Positions 32,868-42,417 of a DNA stretch of 64,000 nt are shown here, one piece after another (positions within the stretch are counted from its first letter, which is position 1; each line of letters begins with the position of its first letter). The notes under the pieces are model-generated. The model did not search any database. It had not been told where the DNA came from and saw only the letters and a list, made by a program, of their open reading frames with translations. This DNA comes from an uncultured Opitutia bacterium (lineage in GTDB: Bacteria > Verrucomicrobiota > Verrucomicrobiia > Opitutales > Puniceicoccaceae): contig CAJXLM010000002.1 in the NCBI GenBank assembly GCA_913056175.1, positions 1-64,000 on the forward strand, written 5' to 3'. A program made the position numbers and the translations under genes.

Positions 32868-35557
32868 TCGTCCGCCTCCTCCGGTGGCTCGTCCAGTGCC
32901 TGTTTTCCGCGCTCTGCGGGGTGCTCGGGTTGCTGCTGGTCGCCCAGCTCGTCTTCTTCGCCTATTTCACCCTCGGTAGGAGCCTGCCGATCCCGGAGTC
33001 GTGGGTCGCCGCGGCGGTGGAGCGCCGGGTCGGCGGGGAGTGGGACGTGGAGACGGAGTCGCTCCGCGTGGACCGGAAGGGCCGCCTTTCCCTGGACCGC
33101 CTTTCCCTGCGGAATGCCTCGGGGCGGGAGGTGGCCCGGGTCCGCGACCTTTCCGTCGATTTTTTCCTGCCGGCCCTTCTCCTCGGAATCCTCGACCCGG
33201 AGTCCGTCCGTCTCGGCGGGGCGGCCCTCTTCGACCCGCAGGCACCCCTCGGGTCCGCCCGGCCGCTCGTCGTGCTCGATGGCCTCGACCTGCGCCGGGA
33301 GGGCATCGACTGGCGGGTCGAGGACTTCCGCTTCCGCTGGGGAAGGCTGCCGGTGGCCGTCTCCGGTTCCTTTCCCTCCCGCCGGACGTGGTGGCTCTCC
33401 CTCGCCCGGGATGCTGGCCAGGCCTCTGGCGAGACCCCCCTGCGCCCCCTCGTGCTGGCGTGGTCCGCCCTGCAGGGAATGGAGGACGGAATGGGCCGCG
33501 TGCGGCTGTGGCCGGGGAGCGGCGGCCGGACGGAGGGCAGTCTCCGCCTGAGTGCGGCGGCCGCCGAGCTGCCGGGCGACCTGCGCCTCGCCGGGGAGGC
33601 CGGCGGCGAGGTCCGGTTCGCCGCCTCGCCGGGGAAGGTGCGCCTGCGGTCCGTCCGGATCGGGGCGGAGCGTCTGTCCTGGCGTGGGGAGGTGGGAGCC
33701 TTGCGGCCGCGGCTGCGCTGGCTCCCGGATTCCGCGGGCGGGCTCGTCGGCTCGTGGGAGGGCAGGGCCGCTGCGGTGGAAGTGCCCGGCCTCTCCACGG
33801 GTCCCACGGTGGGGGAGGCCGTCCTGGGGCCAACGGGCCGGGTGGACTTTGCCGGGTACACCCACTGGGGCGGCCGCACGCTCCGGGCCGGCGGGCGGGT
33901 GGACGCCCTCACCGGAGCTGTCCGGGCCGACTTGCGCGGTCTTGCGCCCGTGGAGGAGATCCGCGGTCTTTCGCTCTGGCCGGGGGAGATTCCCGTGGAG
34001 GATTTTCACTTCGCCACGGACCCCTACCTGGAGGTGACCGCGACCGGCAATTTCCGGCGGGGCGGGCTCGACCGCCTCGACTTGTTCGTTCGCAGCGGTC
34101 CTCTCGATCTCGCCGGGGTGCGGGGCCAACGGGCGGTTGGCGAGTTGTCCTGGGAGCCGCGTCGCCAGATCCTTCGCGCGCCCTTCTTCCTTCTCGACAC
34201 GGGGGAGTACGAGTTGTCCGGGCACTTCCGGCAGGAAACCGGCAGCGCCCGCTTCCTGCTCGGGCTGGTGGGGGGCTTCCGGCCGATGGACATCGATCCA
34301 TGGATGGGCCCGGGCTGGGAACGGACCTGGAGCGGGTTCTCCCTCGGGGAAACCCCGGAAGTCAACCTGACCCTGCGGGGGGACTGGACGGACCCGCAGG
34401 CCCGGTGGCTGGACGGCTCGGTCCGCTTTGCCGACACCCGCTGGCTGGGCCTCCGGGCGGAGGAGGGGGAGGTGCGGGTGCGGGCGGTGCCCGGCTTTCT
34501 CGGACTCCGCGAACTCGTCATCCGCGGTCGCTCCGGGGAGGCCTCCGGGCGGATCGACCGTTGGTTTGCCCCCGGCAGGTCCCGCGCCCGGCTCGTGGAG
34601 TACGACCTGGAGAGCTCCCTTCCTCTCCGGGAGGTCCGCTCCCTCACCTCCGGGGACCTGCGGGGATTCCTCGAGCGAATCGAGGCGAGCGAGCCACCCC
34701 GTCTGGTCCTCCGGGGGATCGCCCATCCGCTGGGGAGCAGTCCGGGTCTTCCGCCCGAGGATCTCCGCCTGACCGCGGACCTGCCGGCCCCCGTCCGCCT
34801 TGCCGGCATCGGCTTCGGTTCCCTCGCCTTCGCGGCCCGCTACGACGGCGCCCGGGTCGTCGTGCCGCAGCTGGAGGCTGGCCTCGGCGGAGGGGTGCTT
34901 TCCGGTCAGTTGGACTACCAGCTGGAGGGACCGCGGGCGGACGCCCTCGCGCTGGACCTGGAGCTGGCTGACGCCACTCCCCCCGCACTCGCGGAGGCCC
35001 TGCCCCTGGACTTGGCGGCCTCTCTCGCAGATCCCGGCAAGGGGGAGGGGTCGGATCCGGGGGAGGTGAACCTGTCCTTCCGGGGGACCGGGAATCCCGA
35101 GCGGCCGGAGAACTTTCTCGGGGAGGGCACCTTCCGCCTGCGGACGGAGTCCCTCCCCCGGATCCGGCTCTTCGGCATCTTCTCGCGGATCTCCGAGCTC
35201 CTCCCCCTGCCCATTACCCTCGGCTCGCTCGGGTTCGACGAGCTGGAGACGGAATTCCGCCTGCGCGACGGTCTCCTCACCTGCCGCAACCTTTCCCTGA
35301 CCGGGCCCAGCTCCCGCCTCCGCGCGGAGGGCACCTACGACTACTCCGAGGACACCATCGACATGCGCGCCTACCTCCAACTGCTCGGGGGAACGAACCT
35401 CCCCCTCCTCTCCCAGCTGGGCAGTCTCCTCTTCCCGGTGGAGCGCTTGCTCGCCTTCCGGGTGTGGGGGTCGCGGGAAAACCCTTCCGTCCGGCTGGAG
35501 ATCGACCCCCGCAACCTCGGGGGCCGCCCGAGCTCCCCCCACGGGGAAGACACGTAA
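32864..35557 (+). CDS. AsmA-like protein, large periplasmic
   Basis: An 897-residue protein with one N-terminal helix (CLFSALCGVLGLLLVAQLVFFAYF) and a long beta-rich body. The N-terminal part (VETESLRVDRKGRLSLDRLSLRNASG) and the C-terminal region (GEGTFRLRTESLPRIRLFGIFSRISELL, LGSLGFDELETEFRLRDGLLTCRNLSLTGPSSRLRAEGTYD) match the AsmA/DUF3971 type of repeating beta-groove proteins. In diderms this superfamily forms bridges for phospholipid movement to the outer membrane. ATG 32864 shares ATGA with the DUF4340 stop. It is the last gene of this operon; accB follows after 100 nt. Confidence 0.8.
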   Translation: MIVRLLRWLVQCLFSALCGVLGLLLVAQLVFFAYFTLGRSLPIPESWVAAAVERRVGGEWDVETESLRVDRKGRLSLDRLSLRNASGREVARVRDLSVDFFLPALLLGILDPESVRLGGAALFDPQAPLGSARPLVVLDGLDLRREGIDWRVEDFRFRWGRLPVAVSGSFPSRRTWWLSLARDAGQASGETPLRPLVLAWSALQGMEDGMGRVRLWPGSGGRTEGSLRLSAAAAELPGDLRLAGEAGGEVRFAASPGKVRLRSVRIGAERLSWRGEVGALRPRLRWLPDSAGGLVGSWEGRAAAVEVPGLSTGPTVGEAVLGPTGRVDFAGYTHWGGRTLRAGGRVDALTGAVRADLRGLAPVEEIRGLSLWPGEIPVEDFHFATDPYLEVTATGNFRRGGLDRLDLFVRSGPLDLAGVRGQRAVGELSWEPRRQILRAPFFLLDTGEYELSGHFRQETGSARFLLGLVGGFRPMDIDPWMGPGWERTWSGFSLGETPEVNLTLRGDWTDPQARWLDGSVRFADTRWLGLRAEEGEVRVRAVPGFLGLRELVIRGRSGEASGRIDRWFAPGRSRARLVEYDLESSLPLREVRSLTSGDLRGFLERIEASEPPRLVLRGIAHPLGSSPGLPPEDLRLTADLPAPVRLAGIGFGSLAFAARYDGARVVVPQLEAGLGGGVLSGQLDYQLEGPRADALALDLELADATPPALAEALPLDLAASLADPGKGEGSDPGEVNLSFRGTGNPERPENFLGEGTFRLRTESLPRIRLFGIFSRISELLPLPITLGSLGFDELETEFRLRDGLLTCRNLSLTGPSSRLRAEGTYDYSEDTIDMRAYLQLLGGTNLPLLSQLGSLLFPVERLLAFRVWGSRENPSVRLEIDPRNLGGRPSSPHGEDT

Positions 35558-35657
35558 GGCGAATACGGTTGCGGAGGGGATCGGGCGCCTTCTACCCTCG
35601 CGGTGTTTGTCAAGTCGGCCCCCTGCCGAAGACCGCGGATCCCCGGGAGGAATCACT

Positions 35658-36125
35658 TTGGACATTGCACAGATCGAGAAGCTTGCCGAAATCATGCGGG
35701 ACAGCGACCTCACCTCCCTCGAGATCGAGGAGGAGGCGCTCCGCATCCACATGGCGCGGGAGAAGGAGATCGTCACTGTTTCCGCCCCGTCCGCCTACCC
35801 CGTCCCGGGCGGGGTGGCGGCACCCCGTGATCCGGCCTCGCCGGCCAGCCCGGGCGGCGGGGAGGAGCCCGCGGAGGATCCAGGCATCAAGAAAGTGTAC
35901 TCGCCGATGGTGGGCACCTTCTACCGGGCCCCTTCCCCGGAGAGCAGTCCCTACGTGGAGGAGGGTTCGAAAGTGAAGGCGGACGCGGTGGTCGCCATCA
36001 TCGAGGCGATGAAGGTGATGAACGAGATCCAGGCGGAGGTGAGTGGCAAGGTGGTCGAGATTCTCGTCGGCAACGGGGAGCCGGTCGAATACGGGCAGGC
36101 CCTCATGACGATCCGCGAGAGCTAG
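35658..36125 (+). CDS. accB: Biotin carboxyl carrier protein of acetyl-CoA carboxylase
   Basis: A 155-residue BCCP. The N-terminus LDIAQIEKLAEIMRDSDLTSLEIEEEALRIHM matches AccB. A Pro/Ala-rich linker (about 45-75) leads to the biotinyl domain with VYSPMVGTFYRAPSPESSPYV and the biotinylation motif EAMKVMN, where Lys receives biotin from BirA. The start is TTG 35658: it is preceded by gggagga at 8 nt and by no ATG near the homologous N-terminus. The Met-led frame from 35607 adds unrelated residues. It carries CO2 for malonyl-CoA synthesis with AccC, encoded 18 nt downstream. Confidence 0.93.
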   Translation: MDIAQIEKLAEIMRDSDLTSLEIEEEALRIHMAREKEIVTVSAPSAYPVPGGVAAPRDPASPASPGGGEEPAEDPGIKKVYSPMVGTFYRAPSPESSPYVEEGSKVKADAVVAIIEAMKVMNEIQAEVSGKVVEILVGNGEPVEYGQALMTIRES

Positions 36126-36143
36126 GACCCCGCTCCCCCTTCC

Positions 36144-37532
36144 ATGCTGAAGAAGATTCTCATCGCCAATCGTGGCGAGATCGCCCTGCGCATCATCCGG
36201 GCCTGCCGGGAACTGGGCATCGAAACCCTCGCCGTCTACTCGGAGGCCGACGAGCAGTCCATTCACTGCCAGATCGCGGACGACGCCATCTGCATCGGCC
36301 CGGCGGCAAGTGCGGACAGCTACCTGAAGGCCGATCGCATCCTCAGCGCGGCGGAGCTGGCGGATGTGGACGCCATCCACCCCGGGTATGGTTTCCTCTC
36401 GGAGAACGCGGACTTCGCCGAGCAGTGCGAGAGCTGCAACATCCTCTTCATCGGGCCCTCCTCCGCGACGATCCGGCAGATGGGGGACAAGGCGATGGCC
36501 CGGGATACCGTGCGGGCGGCCAAGGTCCCGATCATTCCCGGCAGCGAGGGCACCGTGACCGACGAGAAGGAGGGCCTGAAGATCGCCAAGTCGATCGGCT
36601 ACCCGGTCATCATCAAGGCGGTGGCCGGGGGGGGCGGTCGCGGGATGCGGGTGGCCCACAACCAGGTGGCCTTCCAGCGGGAGTTCGACACGGCCCGCAA
36701 CGAGGCGGAGAAGGCCTTCGGGAACGGGGCCGTCTACATCGAGAAGTTCATCGAGGAACCCCGGCACATTGAGTTCCAGGTGCTCGCCGACCACCATGGG
36801 AAGATCGTGCACCTCGGCGAGCGGGACTGTTCCGTACAGCGCCGCCACCAGAAGGTGATCGAGGAGGCGCCCTCTCCCTTCCTCACCCCCGAGCTCCGCC
36901 GGCGGATGGGACGGGCCGCGGTGAAGGCGGCCGAGGCCTGCAATTACCGCAACGCCGGCACGATCGAGTTCCTCGTGGACCGGTCCGGGGCCTTCTACTT
37001 CATCGAGATGAACACGCGGATCCAGGTGGAGCATCCCGTCACGGAGATTGTCACCGGGATCGACCTCGTGAAGAAGCAGATCGAGATCGCCAACGGGAAC
37101 CCCCTCGGCCTCGAGCAGAAGCAGATTCGCTTGACCGGGAGCCACGCGATCGAGTGCCGGATCTGCGCGGAGGATCCCAGCCGCAACTTTGCCCCCAGTC
37201 CCGGCGAGATCGACCTCTACTATCCCCCGGGCGGCCCCGGCATTCGGCTCGACTCGCACGTGTACTCGCGTTATCAGGTTCCCCCGTATTACGATTCCAT
37301 GATCGGCAAGCTGATTTCCTTCGGGAAGAATCGGGAGGAAGCGATGGTGTACATGAACCGAGCCCTGCGCGAGTTCCTCATCGGGGGAATCAAGACGAAC
37401 ATCCCCTTCCTCCAGGCGATTCTTGCCGACCCCGTCTTCCGCCAGGGGCAGACGACCACCCGCTACGTGGAGGAGTTCCTCGAGCGGACGCCCCGCTACC
37501 TCCTCGCCGAGACGACCTCCCCGACTGCCTGA
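36144..37532 (+). CDS. accC: Acetyl-CoA carboxylase, biotin carboxylase subunit
   Basis: A 462-residue cytosolic enzyme, ATP-grasp family, that carboxylates biotin on BCCP using bicarbonate and ATP. Clear blocks are [53 protein letters not shown], the glycine loop [34 protein letters not shown] (read [16 protein letters not shown]), [16 protein letters not shown] and [16 protein letters not shown]. Length and order match AccC. It sits between accB and the Asp23 gene (4-nt gap), so these are probably cotranscribed. Confidence 0.97.
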   Translation: MLKKILIANRGEIALRIIRACRELGIETLAVYSEADEQSIHCQIADDAICIGPAASADSYLKADRILSAAELADVDAIHPGYGFLSENADFAEQCESCNILFIGPSSATIRQMGDKAMARDTVRAAKVPIIPGSEGTVTDEKEGLKIAKSIGYPVIIKAVAGGGGRGMRVAHNQVAFQREFDTARNEAEKAFGNGAVYIEKFIEEPRHIEFQVLADHHGKIVHLGERDCSVQRRHQKVIEEAPSPFLTPELRRRMGRAAVKAAEACNYRNAGTIEFLVDRSGAFYFIEMNTRIQVEHPVTEIVTGIDLVKKQIEIANGNPLGLEQKQIRLTGSHAIECRICAEDPSRNFAPSPGEIDLYYPPGGPGIRLDSHVYSRYQVPPYYDSMIGKLISFGKNREEAMVYMNRALREFLIGGIKTNIPFLQAILADPVFRQGQTTTRYVEEFLERTPRYLLAETTSPTA

Positions 37533-37536
37533 CCCC

Positions 37537-37971
37537 ATGAACCGACCCGACAGCACCACCGAGAACGAGTCCTCGGTCCCCTTCGTTTCCGAGGAGAGCG
37601 CCACCCTCGGGGAAATCCGCATCAACCACAGCGTGGTCGCCAACATCGTACGGATCGCCGCCCAGCACGTGCCCGGGGTCCACTCGGTGGGGGGCGGCCG
37701 CTTCGAGGGCATGGCCGACCTCTTCTCCCGCCGCGACGGAGAGAAGGGCGTGCGGGTCAGTGAGGACGAGGGAGGGGTCTACCAGATCGAGATCCGGGTC
37801 ATCCTCGACTTCGGGGTGGAGCTCGCCCAGACCGGTGGCCAGATCCAGCAGACAGTCCGCGAGGAGGTTTCCAAGATGACGAGCAAGGAAGTGGGCCGGG
37901 TGGACATCGTCATCGACGGCGTCCACCAGCCGCGGGGCAACGAGGAAAACGAGACGGCGTGGACGACCTAG
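37537..37971 (+). CDS. Asp23/Gls24 family envelope stress protein
   Basis: A 144-residue protein of the Asp23/Gls24 family (DUF322). Typical segments are GEIRINHSVVANIVRIAAQHVPGVHSVGG, YQIEIRVILDFGVELAQTGGQIQQTVREEVSKMT and VGRVDIVIDGVHQP. In Firmicutes Asp23 coats the membrane through its anchor AmaP and responds to cell wall stress; its meaning in diderms is less known. ATG 37537, just 4 nt after accC. It overlaps the next gene by 13 nt, and that gene encodes a plausible anchor. Confidence 0.9.
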   Translation: MNRPDSTTENESSVPFVSEESATLGEIRINHSVVANIVRIAAQHVPGVHSVGGGRFEGMADLFSRRDGEKGVRVSEDEGGVYQIEIRVILDFGVELAQTGGQIQQTVREEVSKMTSKEVGRVDIVIDGVHQPRGNEENETAWTT

Positions 37972-38768
37972 AGGCGATCGGACGGGCCTGGGAGCGGGGC
38001 TGGAACGCCCTCCAGGGGGTCGAGCTCGGCTACCTTCTCGAGCCGAGGTACCTCGTCCTCGCGGGGATCGTCGTCGTCCTGATCCTCCTCCTCCTCTACC
38101 TGCGGACCCGGCCCCCGAAAAAGATCCGTGCCTTCCGCGGGGACACCGGGCCGGTGGAAGTTTCCCGCCATGCCCTCCTCGAGCTCGTCCACGCGACCTG
38201 CGCGGAGTTGCCTGAGATCCGCAAGCCGTCCGTGCGGGTGCGCGACCGGGGCGGGCTCCGCCTGACCGTCCGGATTCAGGTGAACGGTTCCGCGCATCTC
38301 CGGGACACCGCGTCCCAGCTGCAGGCCCTTCTCAAGGAGTCCCTCGAGTCGAATCTCGGTGTGGAACGGCTCCGGGCGATCGAGGTCCTCGTGACGGGCA
38401 TTCGCAAGCGGGGGCGGACGTCCGCGGACCGCAATCCTCCCCCCCCGGCTGAGGCGGTCGCCCTCGGATCCGGAGCCGGGTCCCCAGCACCCGCGCCGAT
38501 GCCCGCCGGCACGGAGGAGCCTCCGGGGGAGGCGGCGGCACCCGCCCGGGAGCACTCCCGGCCGGGCGAGCCAGCGCCCACGGAGGCGGAGGCGCTTCCC
38601 CCGGAAGAGGAGGCCGGCGAGACACACCGGGAAGAGGCTGGCGAAGCGGAGGAGCCCGGGAATGAGAAGACGGAGGAGGAAGAGGAGGGCAGCGCCGGGG
38701 AATCGGTCTACCCCTCCCCGGCCGCGGAGAGCCCGCCCCGCCGCCGCCGTTTCTGGAAGAAGACGTGA
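37959..38768 (+). CDS. AmaP-like membrane protein, probable Asp23 anchor
   Basis: A 269-residue protein: one N-terminal transmembrane helix (LVLAGIVVVLILLLLYL, about 32-48), then an Asp23/AmaP-like domain (VSRHALLELVHATCAELPEIRKPSVRVRDRGGLRLTVRIQVNG, LKESLESNLGVERLRAIEVLVTGI) and a Glu/Pro/Ala-rich disordered tail from about residue 155 ending in RRRRFWKKT. The GTG start at 37959 lies 13 nt inside the preceding Asp23 gene. The basic end after an acidic tail could contact membrane or nucleic acid. By analogy with AmaP it would tether Asp23 oligomers to the membrane. Confidence 0.7.
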   Translation: MDDLEAIGRAWERGWNALQGVELGYLLEPRYLVLAGIVVVLILLLLYLRTRPPKKIRAFRGDTGPVEVSRHALLELVHATCAELPEIRKPSVRVRDRGGLRLTVRIQVNGSAHLRDTASQLQALLKESLESNLGVERLRAIEVLVTGIRKRGRTSADRNPPPPAEAVALGSGAGSPAPAPMPAGTEEPPGEAAAPAREHSRPGEPAPTEAEALPPEEEAGETHREEAGEAEEPGNEKTEEEEEGSAGESVYPSPAAESPPRRRRFWKKT

Positions 38769-38835
38769 GAAAGGGTGAGCGGCGGCTCCGGTGCCACCGG
38801 AGGACCGGTGCGACCGTGCCCCCCTCCCGCCCCGG

Positions 38836-40713
38836 ATGATGAAACCCTGCGATCGGGAAGAAGCGCTCCTCGAGCTCGACCGCGGGATCGAGCGGCCCGG
38901 CCTGCGCCGGGCCTACCGCTGGCTGGCCCCCCTCCTCGAGCGCGTGCTGGCGGTCCGGGCGGTCAACCAGCTCTACGAGAACGTGCGGGGGACCCCGCCG
39001 GAGGACTTCTTCGGGGCGGTCCTCGAGGACCTGCGCATCCGCTACCGCTTCAGTGAGCAGGAGGCCGCCCGCATTCCCACCGAGGGCCCCGTCCTCGTCA
39101 TCGCCAATCATCCCTTCGGGGCACTCGACGGGATCATCCTCGGAGATTTCCTCCTCTCCCTCCGCCCGGACGCCCGCCTCCTCGCCAACTACCTGCTCCT
39201 GCGCATGCCGGAGCTGGCACCGCTCCTCTACCCGATTGATCCCTTCGATCGCCCGGGAGTGGCCCGGGCGAATGCCCGGACCGTCCGGGAATCCCTCACC
39301 TGGCTGGAGCAGGGGCATCTCCTCGCGACCTTTCCGGCAGGGGAGGTCTCCCACTACCGCCGGGACTACCGGCGGGTGACCGATGGCCCCTGGCACCCGG
39401 TGACGGCCAAGCTCATCCGGAAGGCGGAGGTCCCGGTGGTGCCCGTGTATTTTCCCGGGCGCAACAGCATCCCCTTCCACCTTCTCGGGGTCCTCCATCC
39501 CCGCTTGCGCACCGTGCTCCTCGTCCGCGAATTGATGGCCCGGCGGGACTCACAGGTCTTCCTGCGGGTCGGCAACCCGATCCCGCCCCGACGGTTGCGG
39601 GAGTTCGAGACCGACCGCGACCTGCTCGACTTCCTCCGCCTGCGGACCTACCTCATCGGCGGTTCGGACCGGCGACCCCGGGGGCCCCTCAGCATCCGGC
39701 CGGGCCTGCCGGTGACCCGCGCCCAGCGCCGGGCCCGGCGGCAGGAGGCGGAACCGGACGGCCGCTCCCCCCTTGTGGAGGCGCCCGATCCCGCCCGGAT
39801 CGAGGCGGCCATCGCCCGCCTGCCCGAGGAGAGCCTGCTCCTCGAGCGCAAGCAGTTCCGGGCCTATGTCTTCCGCGGCAGCGAATCCGCGGAGCTGCTC
39901 CTCGAGCTCGGCCGCCTCCGCGAGTGGACCTTCCGCGAGGTGCACGAGGGCACCGGCAAGCCCTACGACACGGACCACTTCGACCTCGACTACCTCCAGC
40001 TCTTTCTCTGGGACACCCGGGAGCGCCGGATTGCGGGGGCCTACCGGCTCGGGGCGACCGACGAGATTCTCCCCCGCAAGCGCAAGCGCGGTTTCTACAC
40101 GAGCACCCTCTTCCGCTACCGCACGGCCTTCCTTGAACGGCTGGACCCGGCCCTCGAGCTCGGGCGCTCCTTCATTACGCCGACCTACCAGCGCAAGTAC
40201 ACCACGCTGTCCTTCCTCTGGCAGGGGATCGGGGCCTACATCGCCCGGAATCCCCGCTACCGCTTCCTCTTCGGCCCGGTCAGCATCAACTGCGAGTACG
40301 AGACCATCTCCAAGGACCTCATCATCCACTTCCTGCGCGGCAACAATTTCGACAACCTGCTCTCCGGGAAGGTGAAGGCGAAGAGTCCGCCCGGGAAGAG
40401 CCGCCTCCTGCGCAAGGAGGAGCAGGAGGCCCTCGCCCGCGGGCTCCGCGACATCGACGATGTCTCCGCGCTCGTCGCGGAGATCGAGCCGGACAGCAAG
40501 GGCGTGCCCACCCTTCTCCGCCACTACGTGAAGCTGAACGCCCGCTTCCTCAGCTTCAATGTCGACGCGGACTTCAGTGATGTGCTCGACGGCCTCATGG
40601 TCGTCGACCTCCTCGAGGTGGAGCCGAAGACCTTCCGCTTCTTCATGGGGAACGGACCGGCGGAGGCCTACTACCTGCACCACGGGGTGGAGCCGGAGAT
40701 GGCGGCGGTCTGA
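38836..40713 (+). CDS. Two-domain acyltransferase: PlsC-like plus OlsB-like GNAT
   Basis: A 625-residue protein. The N-terminal half (about 60-300) is a PlsC/hemolysin-type O-acyltransferase with NHPFGALDG (His92, Asp98) and FPAGEVSHY. The C-terminal half (about 325-600) matches the OlsB-type N-acyltransferase family, with FRGSESAELLLELGRLREWTFREVHEGTGKPYDTDHFDLDYLQLFLWD, a spacer, LGRSFITPTYQRKY and FLFGPVSINCEY. This domain order recalls bifunctional OlsF, which makes ornithine lipids from ornithine and acyl-ACP. ATG 38836 (a second ATG follows). It is convergent with kdsA. Amino-acid lipid synthesis is a good hypothesis; the amino acid is not determined. Confidence 0.82.
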   Translation: MMKPCDREEALLELDRGIERPGLRRAYRWLAPLLERVLAVRAVNQLYENVRGTPPEDFFGAVLEDLRIRYRFSEQEAARIPTEGPVLVIANHPFGALDGIILGDFLLSLRPDARLLANYLLLRMPELAPLLYPIDPFDRPGVARANARTVRESLTWLEQGHLLATFPAGEVSHYRRDYRRVTDGPWHPVTAKLIRKAEVPVVPVYFPGRNSIPFHLLGVLHPRLRTVLLVRELMARRDSQVFLRVGNPIPPRRLREFETDRDLLDFLRLRTYLIGGSDRRPRGPLSIRPGLPVTRAQRRARRQEAEPDGRSPLVEAPDPARIEAAIARLPEESLLLERKQFRAYVFRGSESAELLLELGRLREWTFREVHEGTGKPYDTDHFDLDYLQLFLWDTRERRIAGAYRLGATDEILPRKRKRGFYTSTLFRYRTAFLERLDPALELGRSFITPTYQRKYTTLSFLWQGIGAYIARNPRYRFLFGPVSINCEYETISKDLIIHFLRGNNFDNLLSGKVKAKSPPGKSRLLRKEEQEALARGLRDIDDVSALVAEIEPDSKGVPTLLRHYVKLNARFLSFNVDADFSDVLDGLMVVDLLEVEPKTFRFFMGNGPAEAYYLHHGVEPEMAAV

Positions 40714-40749
40714 GAGGGGGTGGCGGAGCCCCGGCGGGGTATCCCGCCC

Positions 40750-41595
40750 TCAGCCGAGGTCGAGGTCGGGCTGGCTCTTGACCAGCGCGTCCAGCGCGAG
40801 GAGCTGCTCGAGGAAGGGTTCCACGCGGTCGAGGCGGAGGGCGCTCGGGCCGTCGCAGCGGGCCTCATCCGGCTCCGGGTGGGTCTCCAGGAAGAGTCCG
40901 GCGATCCCTTGGGCGACCCCGGCCCGGGCGAGGGAGAGCGCGCCCTCGCGCCGTCCGCCGGCGGCATCCTTGCCCCCGCCGGGGAGCTGCAGGGAGTGGG
41001 TCACGTCGAAGAGGAGGGGGGCCCCGAGCCGTTTCATGGTGCGGAAGCCGAGGAAGTCGACGACGAGGTTGTGGTAGCCGAAGGCGGTGCCCCGTTCGCA
41101 GAGGAGCACCCGCTCGTTGCCGGCCTCCGCGCATTTGGCGAGGATGTGGCGCATCTCCTCCGGCGCGAGGAACTGGGCCTTCTTCACGTGGACGACCCGC
41201 CCGGTGCGGGCGATCGCCGTCACGAGGTCCGTCTGCCGGGAGAGGAAGGCGGGCAGCTGGAGGATGTCGCAGACCTCGGCGACGGGCTCCGCCTGGAAGG
41301 GCTCGTGCACATCGGTGACCACCGGGACCCCGAAAGTCTCCCGGATCCCCTCGAGGATGCGCAGGCCCTCGTCGAGCCCGGGTCCGCGAAAGGAGTGGAG
41401 CGAGGAGCGGTTCGCCTTGTCGAAGGAGGCCTTGAACACCCAGGGGATCCCGAGCCGGGAGGTCACCGCGGCCAGCTCGGCGGCTACCTCGTGGGCCAGT
41501 TTTTCCGACTCGAGCACGTTCATGCCCGCGAGGAGGACGAGGGGTCCCCGGTTGTCGAAGAGGAGGGATTCGTTCAGCCGGACGGGATGGGCCAT
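40750..41595 (-). CDS. kdsA: 3-deoxy-8-phosphooctulonate synthase (KDO-8-P synthase)
   Basis: A 281-residue cytosolic enzyme that condenses PEP with arabinose 5-phosphate to give KDO-8-phosphate for lipopolysaccharide core. Diagnostic blocks are [94 protein letters not shown] and [13 protein letters not shown]. The normal GPCV/GPCx start reads LAGMNVLES. The Asn residue in KANRSS marks the metal-independent type. It shows that this organism builds an LPS-like outer membrane. It follows the SDR gene by 76 bp on the same strand. Confidence 0.95.
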   Translation of the reverse strand: MAHPVRLNESLLFDNRGPLVLLAGMNVLESEKLAHEVAAELAAVTSRLGIPWVFKASFDKANRSSLHSFRGPGLDEGLRILEGIRETFGVPVVTDVHEPFQAEPVAEVCDILQLPAFLSRQTDLVTAIARTGRVVHVKKAQFLAPEEMRHILAKCAEAGNERVLLCERGTAFGYHNLVVDFLGFRTMKRLGAPLLFDVTHSLQLPGGGKDAAGGRREGALSLARAGVAQGIAGLFLETHPEPDEARCDGPSALRLDRVEPFLEQLLALDALVKSQPDLDLG

Positions 41596-41671
41596 GGGGG
41601 GAGGTTGGGGCGTGGGATGGTCCGGGACAACCGTGGAAGGAAAGCCCGTGGATCGCGCCGCCGCAGGTTCC

Positions 41672-42361
41672 CTAGGGCACGGTGAGCGCTCGTCCGTTGC
41701 AGGAGGCGTTCAGTCCGGCGAGAAAGGGTCCGGCCCGTTCGGCCCAGGCGGAGGGCTCCGGATGGCCGGCAGCGGCCTCCCCGAAGGCGGTGCGCAGCAT
41801 GTCTGTGTCGATGACCCCGGGGTTGAGGGCGGCCACGGCCACCCCCGGGGGCAGCTCCGCGGCCATGGCGGCGGAGAGTCCCTCGATGGCCCACTTGGTC
41901 GCACAATAACTGGCCACCCCCGGGGAGGTGGAGCGGCCCCATCCGGAGCTGAGGTTGACGATCACGCCTGAACCACGCGCGATGAGGGCGGGGGTGAAGG
42001 CCCGGAGCAGGTGCACGGTGCCCTCCACGTTGACCGCGAGGATCCGGCGGAAGTCCTCCGCCGGAACCTCCCAGAGGGGTCCGGGGGGCAGGAGGAGGCC
42101 GGCATTGTTGACGACCAGGTCGGGGGTGCCGCTCTCCGCGAGGACCTCCTCGGCAAAGGTGTGGACGGCTTCGGCGTCCGTGATGTCGAGGGGCCGCAGG
42201 GTGCCTGCCCTCGCACCGAGCGCCCCGCGGAGGGTCCGCAGGTCCCCGGCGTTCCTTCCGCACCCGCTCACCGTCCATCCGGCCCTACCCATCCACTCGG
42301 CGAGGGCCCGGCCGAGGCCGCGGGTGCAGCCGGTCAGGCAGAGGTGCCGCGCCGCGGTCAT
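41672..42361 (-). CDS. Short-chain dehydrogenase/reductase
   Basis: A 229-residue classical SDR. The nucleotide loop is TGCTRGLG near the N-terminus, NNAG occurs as [13 protein letters not shown], the catalytic Ser as VNLSSGWGR, and YCATK gives the Tyr-Lys pair. [11 protein letters not shown] follows. The length is short because the C-terminal substrate loop is truncated to a Trp-Ala-Glu helix and [14 protein letters not shown]. The dinucleotide loop keeps TGxxxGxG, so NAD(P) binding is expected. Substrate unknown. Its neighbours kdsA and the EF-G gene share strand but give no pathway. Confidence 0.85.
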   Translation of the reverse strand: MTAARHLCLTGCTRGLGRALAEWMGRAGWTVSGCGRNAGDLRTLRGALGARAGTLRPLDITDAEAVHTFAEEVLAESGTPDLVVNNAGLLLPPGPLWEVPAEDFRRILAVNVEGTVHLLRAFTPALIARGSGVIVNLSSGWGRSTSPGVASYCATKWAIEGLSAAMAAELPPGVAVAALNPGVIDTDMLRTAFGEAAAGHPEPSAWAERAGPFLAGLNASCNGRALTVP

Positions 42362-42417
42362 GGTCGGGGTCCCCGCCGGGGAGGGTGGATCCTGTCCGGA
42401 ATGGAGGGTGCGGGCGG

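Noticed and set aside
38332-39498. Minus-strand frame opposite the two-domain acyltransferase
   Set aside because: Shadow frame without domains; the plus-strand protein is clearly recognisable.
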